DNA from: an uncultured Eubacterium sp.
GTDB lineage: Bacteria > Bacillota > Clostridia > Lachnospirales > Lachnospiraceae
Assembly: GCA_905236295.1 (NCBI GenBank)
Contig: CAJOQF010000014.1
Location: forward strand, 1-12,997
Direction: 5' to 3'
DNA length: 12,997 nt
Shown: piece by piece, positions 1 through 6,595 of the stretch
Numbering within the stretch: the first letter of the stretch is position 1
Layout of the letters: each line of letters begins with the position of its first letter
Notes under the pieces: generated by a model
The model's database searches: none
Told to the model about the DNA's origin: nothing
Seen by the model: the letters and a program-made list of their open reading frames with translations, nothing else
Made by a program: the position numbers and the translations under genes

Positions 1-10
1 AGGAATTACA

Positions 11-553
11 ATGAACATTTATGATTTTACAGTTAAGGCACAGGATGGTAGCGATGTTGAGCTTTCACAGTTCAAGGGAAAGACATTGTTGGTTGTAAAC
101 ACAGCGACTGGATGCGGCTTCACTCCGCAGTACGAGGAGCTTCAGAACATCTATGACGAGTTCTCTTCACAGGGACTTGAGATCCTCGATTTCCCTTGTA
201 ACCAGTTTGCAAACCAGGCACCCGGAGATGATGATGAGATCCATGATTTCTGCACAGGCAGATTCGGCATCACATTCCCACAGTACTCTAAGATCGATGT
301 TCTTGGCGACAATGCTATCCCGCTTTACAAGTGGCTCTCTGAGAATACCGAGTTCAAGGGCTTCGGCAAGGGACCTGCTTCCATGATGCTCAAGATGGTT
401 GTCAAGAAAATGGACAAAAACTATCAGAACAACGGAAATATTAAATGGAACTTTACTAAATTCCTCATTAACAAAGACGGCGAGATCGTAGACCGCTTTG
501 AGCCGACTATGTCTATGGACGAAGTTAAATCAAAGATTAAAGAGGCGTTATAA
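11..553 (+). CDS. Glutathione peroxidase family protein (cysteine type)
   Basis: A thiol peroxidase of the GPx family, which reduces hydrogen peroxide or organic peroxides in the cytoplasm. At 180 residues it has the usual family length. Peroxidatic Cys35 lies in TATGCGFTP. The other tetrad members are visible as Gln69 (after FPCNQF) and Trp146-Asn147 in IKWNFTKFL. Cys63 and Cys81 match the second and third cysteines of thioredoxin-dependent GPx enzymes such as yeast Gpx3. Cys81 (DFCTGRF) is therefore the likely resolving cysteine and thioredoxin the likely reductant (inference). There is no selenocysteine codon and no signal peptide. AGGA at 1-4 precedes the ATG. The stop TAA shares one base with the ATG of the next gene (TAATG), so the two are translationally coupled. 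The promoter lies outside the window. The family call is firm; the substrate is not known. Confidence 0.95.
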   Translation: MNIYDFTVKAQDGSDVELSQFKGKTLLVVNTATGCGFTPQYEELQNIYDEFSSQGLEILDFPCNQFANQAPGDDDEIHDFCTGRFGITFPQYSKIDVLGDNAIPLYKWLSENTEFKGFGKGPASMMLKMVVKKMDKNYQNNGNIKWNFTKFLINKDGEIVDRFEPTMSMDEVKSKIKEAL

Positions 554-828
554 TGCAGTACAATTATCTTACAGAAAAAACATGCTCACAGCTTATCACG
601 TTCGACCTTGAAGATGACAAGGTCACAAACGTAAAATTCATGGGCGGTTGCGCCGGAAACCTCACAGCTATACCGATTCTTATCGACGGCTGGACTGTAG
701 ATCAGATAGAGAGCAAATTAAAGGGTATCCAGTGCGGAAGACGCGGAACCTCATGCTCAGATCAGCTCGCTCTCGCAGTCAGAGCTGCATACAATGGCGA
801 ACTTGAGCCGGCAGACGACGAAGATTAA
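553..828 (+). CDS. TSCPD-domain small protein (TIGR03905-like)
   Basis: A 91-residue protein of the TSCPD type, a domain also found at the C-terminus of some B12-dependent ribonucleotide reductases. No reaction is established for the stand-alone form. The sequence opens with a beta-rich part (residues 1-35), has GGCAGN at 31-36, and carries the signature GTSCSDQLA at 65-73. There are four cysteines, at 11, 33, 61 and 68. The last two (CGRRGTSC) could form a metal or redox site, which is inference. The C-terminus is acidic (DDED). Its ATG overlaps the stop of the glutathione peroxidase by one base. AGAGG at 541-545 inside that gene gives a Shine-Dalgarno seven bases before the start. An intrinsic terminator follows directly, so these two genes end the operon. 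Confidence 0.9.
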   Translation: MQYNYLTEKTCSQLITFDLEDDKVTNVKFMGGCAGNLTAIPILIDGWTVDQIESKLKGIQCGRRGTSCSDQLALAVRAAYNGELEPADDED

Positions 829-835
829 TTTATCC

Positions 836-868
836 AAAGAGTCACCTCAATTTATGGTGACTCTTTTT
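836..868 (+). terminator. Intrinsic terminator of the gpx-TSCPD operon
   Basis: A perfect 11-bp inverted repeat pairs AAAGAGTCACC at 836-846 with GGTGACTCTTT at 856-866. The loop is nine bases, and the 3' arm runs into TTTTT at 864-868. It starts seven bases after the stop codon of the TSCPD gene. The reverse strand also shows a short T run, but no - strand gene ends here. Confidence 0.9.
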
Positions 869-878
869 ATTTACCCCC

Positions 879-908
879 TTGTATCTGCCGGAATATTTGT
901 GGTATTAT
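879..908 (+). promoter_or_regulatory. Promoter of the coiled-coil gene (extended -10)
   Basis: TTGTAT at 879-884 is a possible -35. After 18 bases comes TATTAT at 903-908, preceded by TGG, which makes an extended -10 (TGnTATTAT). The start codon at 916 lies only seven bases beyond the -10, so transcription should begin at or within a base or two of the ATG. This points to a leaderless mRNA. Confidence 0.6.
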
Positions 909-915
909 ATGCCAC

Positions 916-1668
916 ATGAGTAGAACACAGGATAAATTTGAAAGAATATTAAAAGAAATACATGTACTTTTTGCGGAAAGCCCTGCCTCACCGGTCGACC
1001 AGGACATGATCGTAGTCGACAAAAACAAGGTCTTTTCGCTTTTAAACAAGCTAAACGTCTACGTCTATCAGTTGCTTGACGAGCACGAGGTTACCGACGC
1101 GGCAAAGGATCGCGTAAAACGCGAGGCAATTCGTCGCGGTGACAAACTTATCGCGGAGGCGGAAAAGAAAGCCGAGGATGTTTATGCAGCTTCAATGATG
1201 TACACCGCCAACGCATTATCTGCCATCCAGAAAGCAATAGATGACGCCAACAAGGCCTCAAGCGATGCTCTTAACACTCTGTCCAAGTCTCTCGACAAGC
1301 AGAAAAAGACCATCAAGAAGAATCAGCAGGAGCTCAACGAACAACTTCAGCACATGGCGGACGCCAAGCTCTATCTCCGTCTGCTCGACGAGAAGCGATA
1401 TGAGATGGAAAAACAGCAGAAAGCTCTCCAGAGAGAAGTTGAAAAAGCTGAATCAACCGAAAAAGAAGAGGCCGAAGCAAAAGAAAAGGCCGTCGCATCC
1501 GACAAGCCTGAGATTAAGATCAATATGGATTACTTCGAAAGAACCGGTATGGCAGTTCCCAATGCCGATGATGACAAAGACGAAGAGATTCCAAAGGAAG
1601 CCGCAGAGATCACAGTCAATCTTGATGCGGAGTACTTCAAATGGAAACAGGAACAATCTGAAAAATAA
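916..1668 (+). CDS. Coiled-coil protein of unknown function
   Basis: I do not recognise a named family. The 250-residue product has no signal peptide or membrane segment and should be cytoplasmic. Residues 1-60 are a compact part with VDKNKVFSLLNKL near 35-46. Residues 60-195 are long, highly charged helix rich in Lys, Glu, Gln and Ala, almost certainly coiled coil. The layout recalls DivIVA-like scaffolds or V-type ATPase stalk subunits, but that is analogy only. The C-terminal 55 residues hold two related short motifs, EIKINMDYF (199-207) and EITVNLDAEYF (231-241), separated by an acidic stretch. There is no Shine-Dalgarno before the ATG; an extended -10 lies seven bases upstream. No alternative start in frame upstream is available. 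The stop is one base from the convergent stop of the dCMP deaminase gene, with no terminator between. Confidence 0.85.
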   Translation: MSRTQDKFERILKEIHVLFAESPASPVDQDMIVVDKNKVFSLLNKLNVYVYQLLDEHEVTDAAKDRVKREAIRRGDKLIAEAEKKAEDVYAASMMYTANALSAIQKAIDDANKASSDALNTLSKSLDKQKKTIKKNQQELNEQLQHMADAKLYLRLLDEKRYEMEKQQKALQREVEKAESTEKEEAEAKEKAVASDKPEIKINMDYFERTGMAVPNADDDKDEEIPKEAAEITVNLDAEYFKWKQEQSEK

Positions 1669-1669
1669 T

Positions 1670-2155
1670 TTACAATTTAATTTCTACAGTTCGTCCTTCG
1701 GATTCATACTTTTCGAGTTCAACCCCGGCCGATCTTAGCATACGTTTTGATGCTATGACGCTCGGGGCTTCTTTATACTTATCTACCTCGTACACAACCT
1801 TTTTTATTCCGCTTTGAATAATCGCCTTTGCGCATTCATTGCAAGGAAATAGTGTCACATATATTTTTGCCCCGTCCAGGCTGCCTCCGCGATAATTAAG
1901 TATAGCGTTAAGTTCGCTGTGAGCCGCATAGAAATACTTGTTTTCCAGCGGATCTCCCTCTCTCGCCCACGGATATTCATCGTCTGAACATCCGATTGGG
2001 AAACCGTTATATCCCATGGAGAGAATCTTGTTGTCTTCACTCACTATGCAGGCTCCCACCTGTGTATTCGGATCCTTGGATCTCATCGCCGAGAGCTTTG
2101 CAACTCCCATAAAATATTCATCCCAGGAAATATAATCTTCTCTTTTATCACTCAT
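1670..2155 (-). CDS. comEB: dCMP deaminase (ComEB-like cytidine/deoxycytidylate deaminase)
   Basis: A zinc-dependent deaminase predicted to convert dCMP to dUMP and so feed dTMP synthesis. The 161-residue form begins MSDKREDYISWDEYF, as is typical of the family. Zinc and catalytic residues are visible: His79-Ser-Glu81 (HSELNAIL) and Pro104-Cys105-x-x-Cys108 (PCNEC). The middle residue of the His-x-Glu motif is Ser where Ala is usual. An in-frame start at 2197 would add 14 residues, but it lies inside the upstream gene and the added residues look foreign. The start at 2155 follows TAGG (2168-2165) with nine bases of spacing and begins ten bases after the phosphatase-like gene's stop. It is the last gene of the tsaC operon. 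Synteny with tsaC and an LMW phosphatase gene is common in Clostridia and Bacilli. Confidence 0.92.
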   Translation of the reverse strand: MSDKREDYISWDEYFMGVAKLSAMRSKDPNTQVGACIVSEDNKILSMGYNGFPIGCSDDEYPWAREGDPLENKYFYAAHSELNAILNYRGGSLDGAKIYVTLFPCNECAKAIIQSGIKKVVYEVDKYKEAPSVIASKRMLRSAGVELEKYESEGRTVEIKL

Positions 2156-2165
2156 ACTATAATAC

Positions 2166-2618
2166 CTAACCCTTGTGTGTCTTAAGTATCTCCACAAGCC
2201 TGGCTATTGTATTGGACATTGTCTCATAGCACAAGCCATAAGATTGAACACTTCCGCCGTACGGATCCATGATCTCAAGCTCATCTCCCACATAATCCGT
2301 CAGGACAAATACATGCGGATATTCAAATTGCTCCACAACCTTTTCCTTTTGTTCCTGAGTCATCGTGAAGATAAAAGTCCCCTCAATGATGTCTTCGGAT
2401 TCCAGAGCCTTTGATCTGTACTCGTCTCCACCAAAGCCATTGCTGATCAGAACTGCCTCTGCCTTTTGATTCATAGGCTCCGGCATGAGTACCACCAGTC
2501 CCCTTGCGAGAATCTCTATTTCTTTTCCCAGTTCAGCCTCCGACATAATATGCGCTGCCATAGGAGCTCGACACGTGCCGGAAGTGCTGACAAAAATGAT
2601 TCTTTTTATTTGTTTCAT
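2166..2618 (-). CDS. Low-molecular-weight tyrosine-phosphatase-like protein, probable pseudoenzyme
   Basis: This 150-residue protein has the LMW-PTP fold seen in YwlE-type arginine/tyrosine phosphatases. The P-loop C-x5-R normally reads like VCTGNTCRSPMA. Here it is VSTSGTCRAPMA, so the nucleophilic Cys is Ser11 (codon AGC at 2588-2586), while Arg17 is kept. The general-acid motif is also intact (Asp118-Pro119-Tyr120-Gly-Gly). Without the cysteine, ordinary phosphoenzyme catalysis is not expected. It may bind phosphorylated targets or regulate another phosphatase, which is inference. Its ATG overlaps the tsaC stop by one base (TGATG), and AAGGG stands seven bases upstream. The position between tsaC and comEB matches where active ywlE-type genes are found. 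The reading frame is otherwise intact, so it is not an obvious pseudogene. Confidence 0.88.
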   Translation of the reverse strand: MKQIKRIIFVSTSGTCRAPMAAHIMSEAELGKEIEILARGLVVLMPEPMNQKAEAVLISNGFGGDEYRSKALESEDIIEGTFIFTMTQEQKEKVVEQFEYPHVFVLTDYVGDELEIMDPYGGSVQSYGLCYETMSNTIARLVEILKTHKG

Positions 2619-3685
2619 CAGTTTACCCTTATAACGTTTTGTCCTGCGGCCTTTAACAGTCTGTTCATTATGGCCGCTCCCAGTCCTTCAGGTTTAAAGC
2701 TTTCCGAATAAATTACATCAACGTTTCTTTCATCCATTTTTCGGAATACCGAAAAGAGGTTCTTTGCGACAGAAAGCTCATCTCCCTTGCTTCCAAGAGG
2801 TATGATCTCATCGGCATAATACGTGAGAAGCGTCTCCTCGGAACATATAACCCCGACTTTCTTACCGCTCTTTGAAGCGGTATCCGCAATGCTGTTTATG
2901 CGATCCACCACCGCATCGGAATCACCCATAACAACTGTTATCGGAGCCTTTGGTGCATAATGCCTGTACTTCATACCCGGCGCTTTCGGCTTATCTCTTG
3001 AATCAATAGCTATCATAGCCCCGTCCGCACAGACATTTCCTATGATTTTCTCTGCCATGCTCTTTGTGATATAACCCGGACGAAGAATCGTCGGCGTTTC
3101 CTCCGTAAAGTCAATTATGGTGGATTCCAATCCTATACCGACCGCCCCCGAATCCAATATCATCGGTATGCGTCCGTTAAGATCTTCCTGAACATGTCTG
3201 GCTTCAGTCGGCGATGGTTTTCCTGAGACATTCGCACTCGGCGCTGCTATAAAGCCGCCCGAGAGTTTTATCAAAGCCAAAGCCACATTGTGATTTGGCA
3301 TCCTGACCGCCACGGTGTCCAATCCGCCGGTTGTCTCATACGGCACAAGATCGGTCTTGTTAAAGATCATTGTAAGCGGCCCCGGCCAGTATTCTTTTGC
3401 GAGTCTTCTGGCGGCCTCGGGCACATCTGCCGCGACCATTTCCACATGTTCCATATCGGCAACATGCACTATAAGCGGATTATCCGAAGGACGACCTTTA
3501 GCCCTATATATTTTTTTTGCCGCTTGAGAACTCAATGCATCGGCTCCGAGTCCATATACCGTCTCAGTCGGCATAGCAACCAGTTCACCTTTTTTTATGA
3601 TGCTCGCCGCTTTAATTAAGTTGTAATTTGACATCAGTTCTTCAACGCTGTCATTCGGGTCTATTTTGATTAATTCTGTGATCAT
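2618..3685 (-). CDS. tsaC: L-threonylcarbamoyladenylate synthase (TsaC2/Sua5 type)
   Basis: It makes threonylcarbamoyl-AMP from threonine, bicarbonate and ATP, the first step of the t6A37 tRNA modification for ANN-decoding tRNAs. The 355 residues fit the two-domain Sua5 form. The YrdC domain spans about 20-210, with PTETVYGLGADA (39-50), KGRPSDNPL (63-71), SANVSGKPSPT (150-160) and LESTIIDF (186-193). The linker motif KAPGMKYRHYAP (234-245) leads into the C-terminal Sua5 domain. The N-terminus (TELIKIDP) matches family members, which supports this start. There is no Shine-Dalgarno before the ATG; TATAAT ends eight bases upstream. It heads an operon with the phosphatase-like gene and comEB, with a one-base stop/start overlap to the next gene. 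It is divergent from the diguanylate cyclase gene. Confidence 0.95.
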   Translation of the reverse strand: MITELIKIDPNDSVEELMSNYNLIKAASIIKKGELVAMPTETVYGLGADALSSQAAKKIYRAKGRPSDNPLIVHVADMEHVEMVAADVPEAARRLAKEYWPGPLTMIFNKTDLVPYETTGGLDTVAVRMPNHNVALALIKLSGGFIAAPSANVSGKPSPTEARHVQEDLNGRIPMILDSGAVGIGLESTIIDFTEETPTILRPGYITKSMAEKIIGNVCADGAMIAIDSRDKPKAPGMKYRHYAPKAPITVVMGDSDAVVDRINSIADTASKSGKKVGVICSEETLLTYYADEIIPLGSKGDELSVAKNLFSVFRKMDERNVDVIYSESFKPEGLGAAIMNRLLKAAGQNVIRVN

Positions 3686-3693
3686 ATTTACAT

Positions 3694-3722
3694 ATTATAT
3701 TATATATGTACATTCAAGACAA
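3694..3722 (-). promoter_or_regulatory. Promoter of the tsaC operon, -10 close to the start codon
   Basis: On the - strand TTGTCT (3722-3717) and TATAAT (3699-3694) are separated by exactly 17 bases. Eight bases then lead to the ATG at 3685. The predicted transcript starts at or one base before the ATG, so the mRNA would be leaderless. A second TATAAT overlaps just upstream, but no -35 fits it well. Confidence 0.7.
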
Positions 3723-3751
3723 GTTTTTAACCCATATTATGCACTTGTATC

Positions 3752-3779
3752 TTGATTTTTTTCACCCAAATGCTAAAAT
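3752..3779 (+). promoter_or_regulatory. Promoter of the first diguanylate cyclase gene
   Basis: TTGATT at 3752-3757 and TAAAAT at 3774-3779 are 16 bases apart, and TGC directly before the -10 makes it extended. The predicted start near 3786 leaves a leader of about 38 bases that contains the Shine-Dalgarno GAGGG at 3812-3816, seven bases before the ATG. This gene therefore uses a normal leader, unlike its divergent neighbour. Confidence 0.6.
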
Positions 3780-3823
3780 TATTATGAACTTTTTCTGCTG
3801 ATTCTATATATGAGGGACTGTCT

Positions 3824-5176
3824 ATGAGCGAGACTAAAAGGCGAAGGAGTCTATCTATCTACAAACTTAACATTTCCATGATTCTGATTGTGCTCGGAGT
3901 ATCAGTTCTTATTCTTATATCCGGTTACCATACAGTCAAAGGATACATAAACATGCGCGACAGCACTGATAGCTTTATAAAGCTTCAGCAAAGCGCGTAC
4001 AATATGCAGATAGGATCCGATTATCTAACCGAACAGGCCAGATATTTTGCCGTGACCGGCGAGATCCAATACCTTCAGAACTACTTTGAGGAGGCCAATG
4101 TCACCAAGCGGCGCGACAATGCCCTCGACACTATAAAAAGTGAATTATCCGGCTCATCTGCCGCCAATTATCTGACTCAATCTATGAACGAATCCGTCGA
4201 ACTCATGCAAACCGAGTACTACTCCATGCGCCTTACGGTAGAAGCAAATGATTACAATCTGTCCGAGTTCCCACAGGAAGTTCAGGATGTAACTCTAAAA
4301 TCCGAGGATAAAGCGCTTTCCAAAACAGATATGAAAACGCGTGCTCTCACCCTCCTGATGAATAAAGATTATCGAGATAAAAAGACTGCGATCAACGATA
4401 ATATGCAGCTCTGCCTCGAAAGCATGGTCGGAGAGACCGAAAAAGAACAGATCCACACCAGCACCCGGCTTCAGGAGCTCCTACTTCGACAGTTTGTGCT
4501 TATCATCATCCTCATCATCGCAACCATGACATTTATAGCCTTGATCACAGCCTTAGTCATAAGGCCGATGAAAAAAGCTGTCATCTACATCAGAGAGGAC
4601 AAACCCATACCTGTTTTCGGTTCGGAAGAATTTCAGTTTCTTGCTGAAACAAACAATCTAATGCATGAATCAAGCAAACGCAGAACCGGTCAGCTGGCAT
4701 TTGAAGCAAGCCACGACAAACTCACCGGCACCTTCAACCGAAACGGCTATGACAGACTTACCAAAACACTTGATATGAAAAATTCCGCTCTGCTTCTCAT
4801 AGACCTCGATAATTTCAAAAACATCAACGATACCTACGGACATGCAGTAGGCGATCTGGTTCTGGTCAAAGTAGCGGACACGCTTATGGACAATTTCCGT
4901 TCTTCCGATTATATCTGCCGTATAGGCGGAGACGAATTTGCCATCATAGCAGCCGAAACCGGTCCGGACGCTGGAAATGTCCTTTCCCGCAAGATCCATC
5001 ATATCAACAACTACCTGTCTTTGGCTGATGATGATGTACCATCCATTTCACTCAGTGTAGGCATAGCCTTCGGAAAAGCCGGCATAGATAACGAAAGACT
5101 GTTTAAACAAGCCGATTCTGCCCTCTATAAAGTAAAACAAAACGGCAGAAAAGGCTGTCTGGTATACAAAAATTAA
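3824..5176 (+). CDS. Membrane-bound diguanylate cyclase with extracellular helical sensor
   Basis: It is predicted to make cyclic di-GMP from two GTP in response to an external signal. A basic N-terminus is followed by TM1 (about 16-34). An outer domain of about 185 residues is mostly helical, and its ARYFAVTGE-x-QYLQNYF stretch (72-88) resembles four-helix-bundle or CHASE3-like sensors. TM2 is at about 224-246. The GGDEF domain (about 290-450) has DKLTGTFNR (298-306), metal-binding Asp327 in LIDLDNFKNIND, and a canonical GGDEF at 368-372. Arg359-Ser-Ser-Asp362 stands five residues before GGDEF, so the RxxD product-inhibition site is present. No EAL domain is seen. GAGGG lies seven bases before the start. 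It is transcribed alone and ends inside a strong terminator. The signal is unknown. Confidence 0.93.
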   Translation: MSETKRRRSLSIYKLNISMILIVLGVSVLILISGYHTVKGYINMRDSTDSFIKLQQSAYNMQIGSDYLTEQARYFAVTGEIQYLQNYFEEANVTKRRDNALDTIKSELSGSSAANYLTQSMNESVELMQTEYYSMRLTVEANDYNLSEFPQEVQDVTLKSEDKALSKTDMKTRALTLLMNKDYRDKKTAINDNMQLCLESMVGETEKEQIHTSTRLQELLLRQFVLIIILIIATMTFIALITALVIRPMKKAVIYIREDKPIPVFGSEEFQFLAETNNLMHESSKRRTGQLAFEASHDKLTGTFNRNGYDRLTKTLDMKNSALLLIDLDNFKNINDTYGHAVGDLVLVKVADTLMDNFRSSDYICRIGGDEFAIIAAETGPDAGNVLSRKIHHINNYLSLADDDVPSISLSVGIAFGKAGIDNERLFKQADSALYKVKQNGRKGCLVYKN

Positions 5177-5207
5177 AAGGAGAGTTTAGCTCTCCTTTTA
5201 ATTTTTT
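5170..5207. terminator. Probably bidirectional intrinsic terminator
   Basis: A stem of at least 13 bp pairs ATTAAAAGGAGAG at 5172-5184 with CTCTCCTTTTAAT at 5190-5202, around a five-base loop (TTTAG). A+T pairs extend it on both sides. T tracts follow in both directions, strongest on the + strand (ATTTTTT). The stop codon of the diguanylate cyclase (5174-5176) sits inside the left arm. The - strand UroD-family gene ends at 5249, so the element can serve both convergent genes. Confidence 0.85.
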
Positions 5208-5248
5208 AATGAAATATATTATTTCAACCCATGATTTAAATTATTTTA

Positions 5249-6523
5249 TTAATATTTAACATATGTTCTTGCAGTTTCAAACAATGCATGCAGGTTCTCT
5301 GCTTTTACTCTATCCAAACTTACATCGCAGTTTAAGAAGTATCCTCCGCCCGGTGCCCAAAGGTCTATAGCAGCTTTTACATTCTTGATCACATCTTCCT
5401 TGCTGCCGTGCTCAAGCAATACTCCGTCAACGCCGCCGGAGAGACAGATCTTACCCGCAAAGAGCTCCTTGGCTTTCTCTACATTACAGTTAATAAGAGT
5501 GACCACGCACTTTCCTGCCGGCAGGTCTCTTGCAAGTATATCCATCTTAGAATCATAGCTGTCCTCTACATAAAGGTTCGGGATTCCTCCGCACTCTACA
5601 ACCGCGTTAACACATTCAAGCAGTCCCGGCCAATAGAAGGTCTCAAAGTCTTCTCTACTCATAAACGAATCAAATCCATTGTGCAGATAGAACACAACAT
5701 TCTTCATCCAAGGAGATCTCGCAAACTGCTCTTTTATGGATCTCACCTGAATCTTTGTCTGGGTCTTTAATGCCACAAGCAGCTCATCCGGATACTCAAT
5801 AACATCCATTGTCGTATTCATAAATCCGCGCATGGTATCATTGAACACATCAAACGGTGCAGCAAAGCCCTGGTCGCAGGCATTCGGGAATCCCATTCCG
5901 GCAAGCATTCCGCAGAGCTTACCGCCATCCTCTGCCATCTTCATCATCTTTGCACCGGCACTGGCAAGTTTCTTAAATGCTTCCTGTACCGGCGGAAGAG
6001 CAAACGGGATCATGGAATAAAGTCCCCCCTGCCATACCATGTTTGAGAAATCCACCATCTCAAGTCCCTTTAACGCTGTATAGTGACGAGGCACCAGCCT
6101 TCTCATCATAAATCCACTCGGATCTTCGGCATACTCCAGATACTCATCCGGGCTCATATATCCGTCTTCTCTGTCGACAACCTGAAATGCCGAATTCAAA
6201 TCTTCAATCTGTTTTCCGGGCCATCTGATATACTGACAGTCAAGCTCATCGAGAGCAGCTCCCGGATAAATCGCCTGAGGCCCCCATGCCAGATCCGGCT
6301 GAAACTCCTGATGATACTTTATAAAACAGTCATTTGCCTTGCTGTAATCCATCATAACTTCACTGACCGTAGTTCCACCATACATATAGATTGGCAAATA
6401 CATGATCATCGGAGAGGCACAGATCCTGTCAACTCGCTTGCACTCGACAGTATCCTGAAAAAGCTTTGCTCTCTCCAAAAACTCCGGTGTGGGTTTCATC
6501 ATCTCTGCACTGTTATCACTCAT
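5249..6523 (-). CDS. Uroporphyrinogen decarboxylase/methyltransferase-fold protein
   Basis: This belongs to the UroD superfamily, which holds both haem-pathway UroD and the corrinoid methyltransferases of anaerobes. It is 424 residues from the start used here, longer than classical UroD. Family features include HNGFDSFMS (about 281-289), a CLSGGVDGVLLEHGSKEDV stretch (about 360-378) and GGGYFLNCDVS (about 393-403). At the place where MtaA-type methyltransferases carry a His-x-Cys zinc motif, this protein reads YVED, so it is not a standard MtaA. No haem-pathway genes, corrinoid protein or corrinoid activase lie nearby. A role in methyl transfer or demethylation is inference. AAGGAGG (6538-6532) is only two bases from the ATG at 6529 but eight from the ATG at 6523, so the latter is taken as the start. 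It is divergent from a PucR regulator that probably controls it. Confidence 0.85.
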   Translation of the reverse strand: MSDNSAEMMKPTPEFLERAKLFQDTVECKRVDRICASPMIMYLPIYMYGGTTVSEVMMDYSKANDCFIKYHQEFQPDLAWGPQAIYPGAALDELDCQYIRWPGKQIEDLNSAFQVVDREDGYMSPDEYLEYAEDPSGFMMRRLVPRHYTALKGLEMVDFSNMVWQGGLYSMIPFALPPVQEAFKKLASAGAKMMKMAEDGGKLCGMLAGMGFPNACDQGFAAPFDVFNDTMRGFMNTTMDVIEYPDELLVALKTQTKIQVRSIKEQFARSPWMKNVVFYLHNGFDSFMSREDFETFYWPGLLECVNAVVECGGIPNLYVEDSYDSKMDILARDLPAGKCVVTLINCNVEKAKELFAGKICLSGGVDGVLLEHGSKEDVIKNVKAAIDLWAPGGGYFLNCDVSLDRVKAENLHALFETARTYVKY

Positions 6524-6589
6524 ATTCATATCCTCCTTTATAGATTCGATTCACTTCTTAACACACATTAAACACCATCTGAGCTCATC

Positions 6590-6595
6590 TTTATA
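6590..6595 (-). promoter_or_regulatory. Possible -10 of the UroD-family gene
   Basis: On the - strand TATAAA (6595-6590) directly abuts the left arm of the inverted repeat at 6596-6612. I see no good -35 at the proper distance, as expected for an activator-dependent promoter. The predicted leader of about 60 bases ends in the AAGGAGG site. This is tentative. Confidence 0.35.

Noticed and set aside
1453..1656. A - strand frame opposite the coiled-coil gene, rich in Phe, Leu and Gly
   Set aside because: The composition is the antisense of Lys/Glu/Ala-rich codons, and there is no start signal or homology.
2156..2197. A longer dCMP deaminase start at 2197
   Set aside because: The extra 14 residues do not look like family sequence and lie inside the upstream gene. 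The start at 2155 has a fair ribosome binding site and the usual N-terminus.
6524..6529. Start of the UroD-family gene at the ATG at 6529
   Set aside because: AAGGAGG would be only two bases away. The ATG at 6523 has the normal eight-base spacing.
6541..6590. GAGCTC palindrome and TTTAAT-like boxes as an alternative promoter or operator for the UroD-family gene
   Set aside because: A six-base palindrome is expected by chance, and no -35 fits the TTTAAT box. The larger inverted repeat explains the region better.
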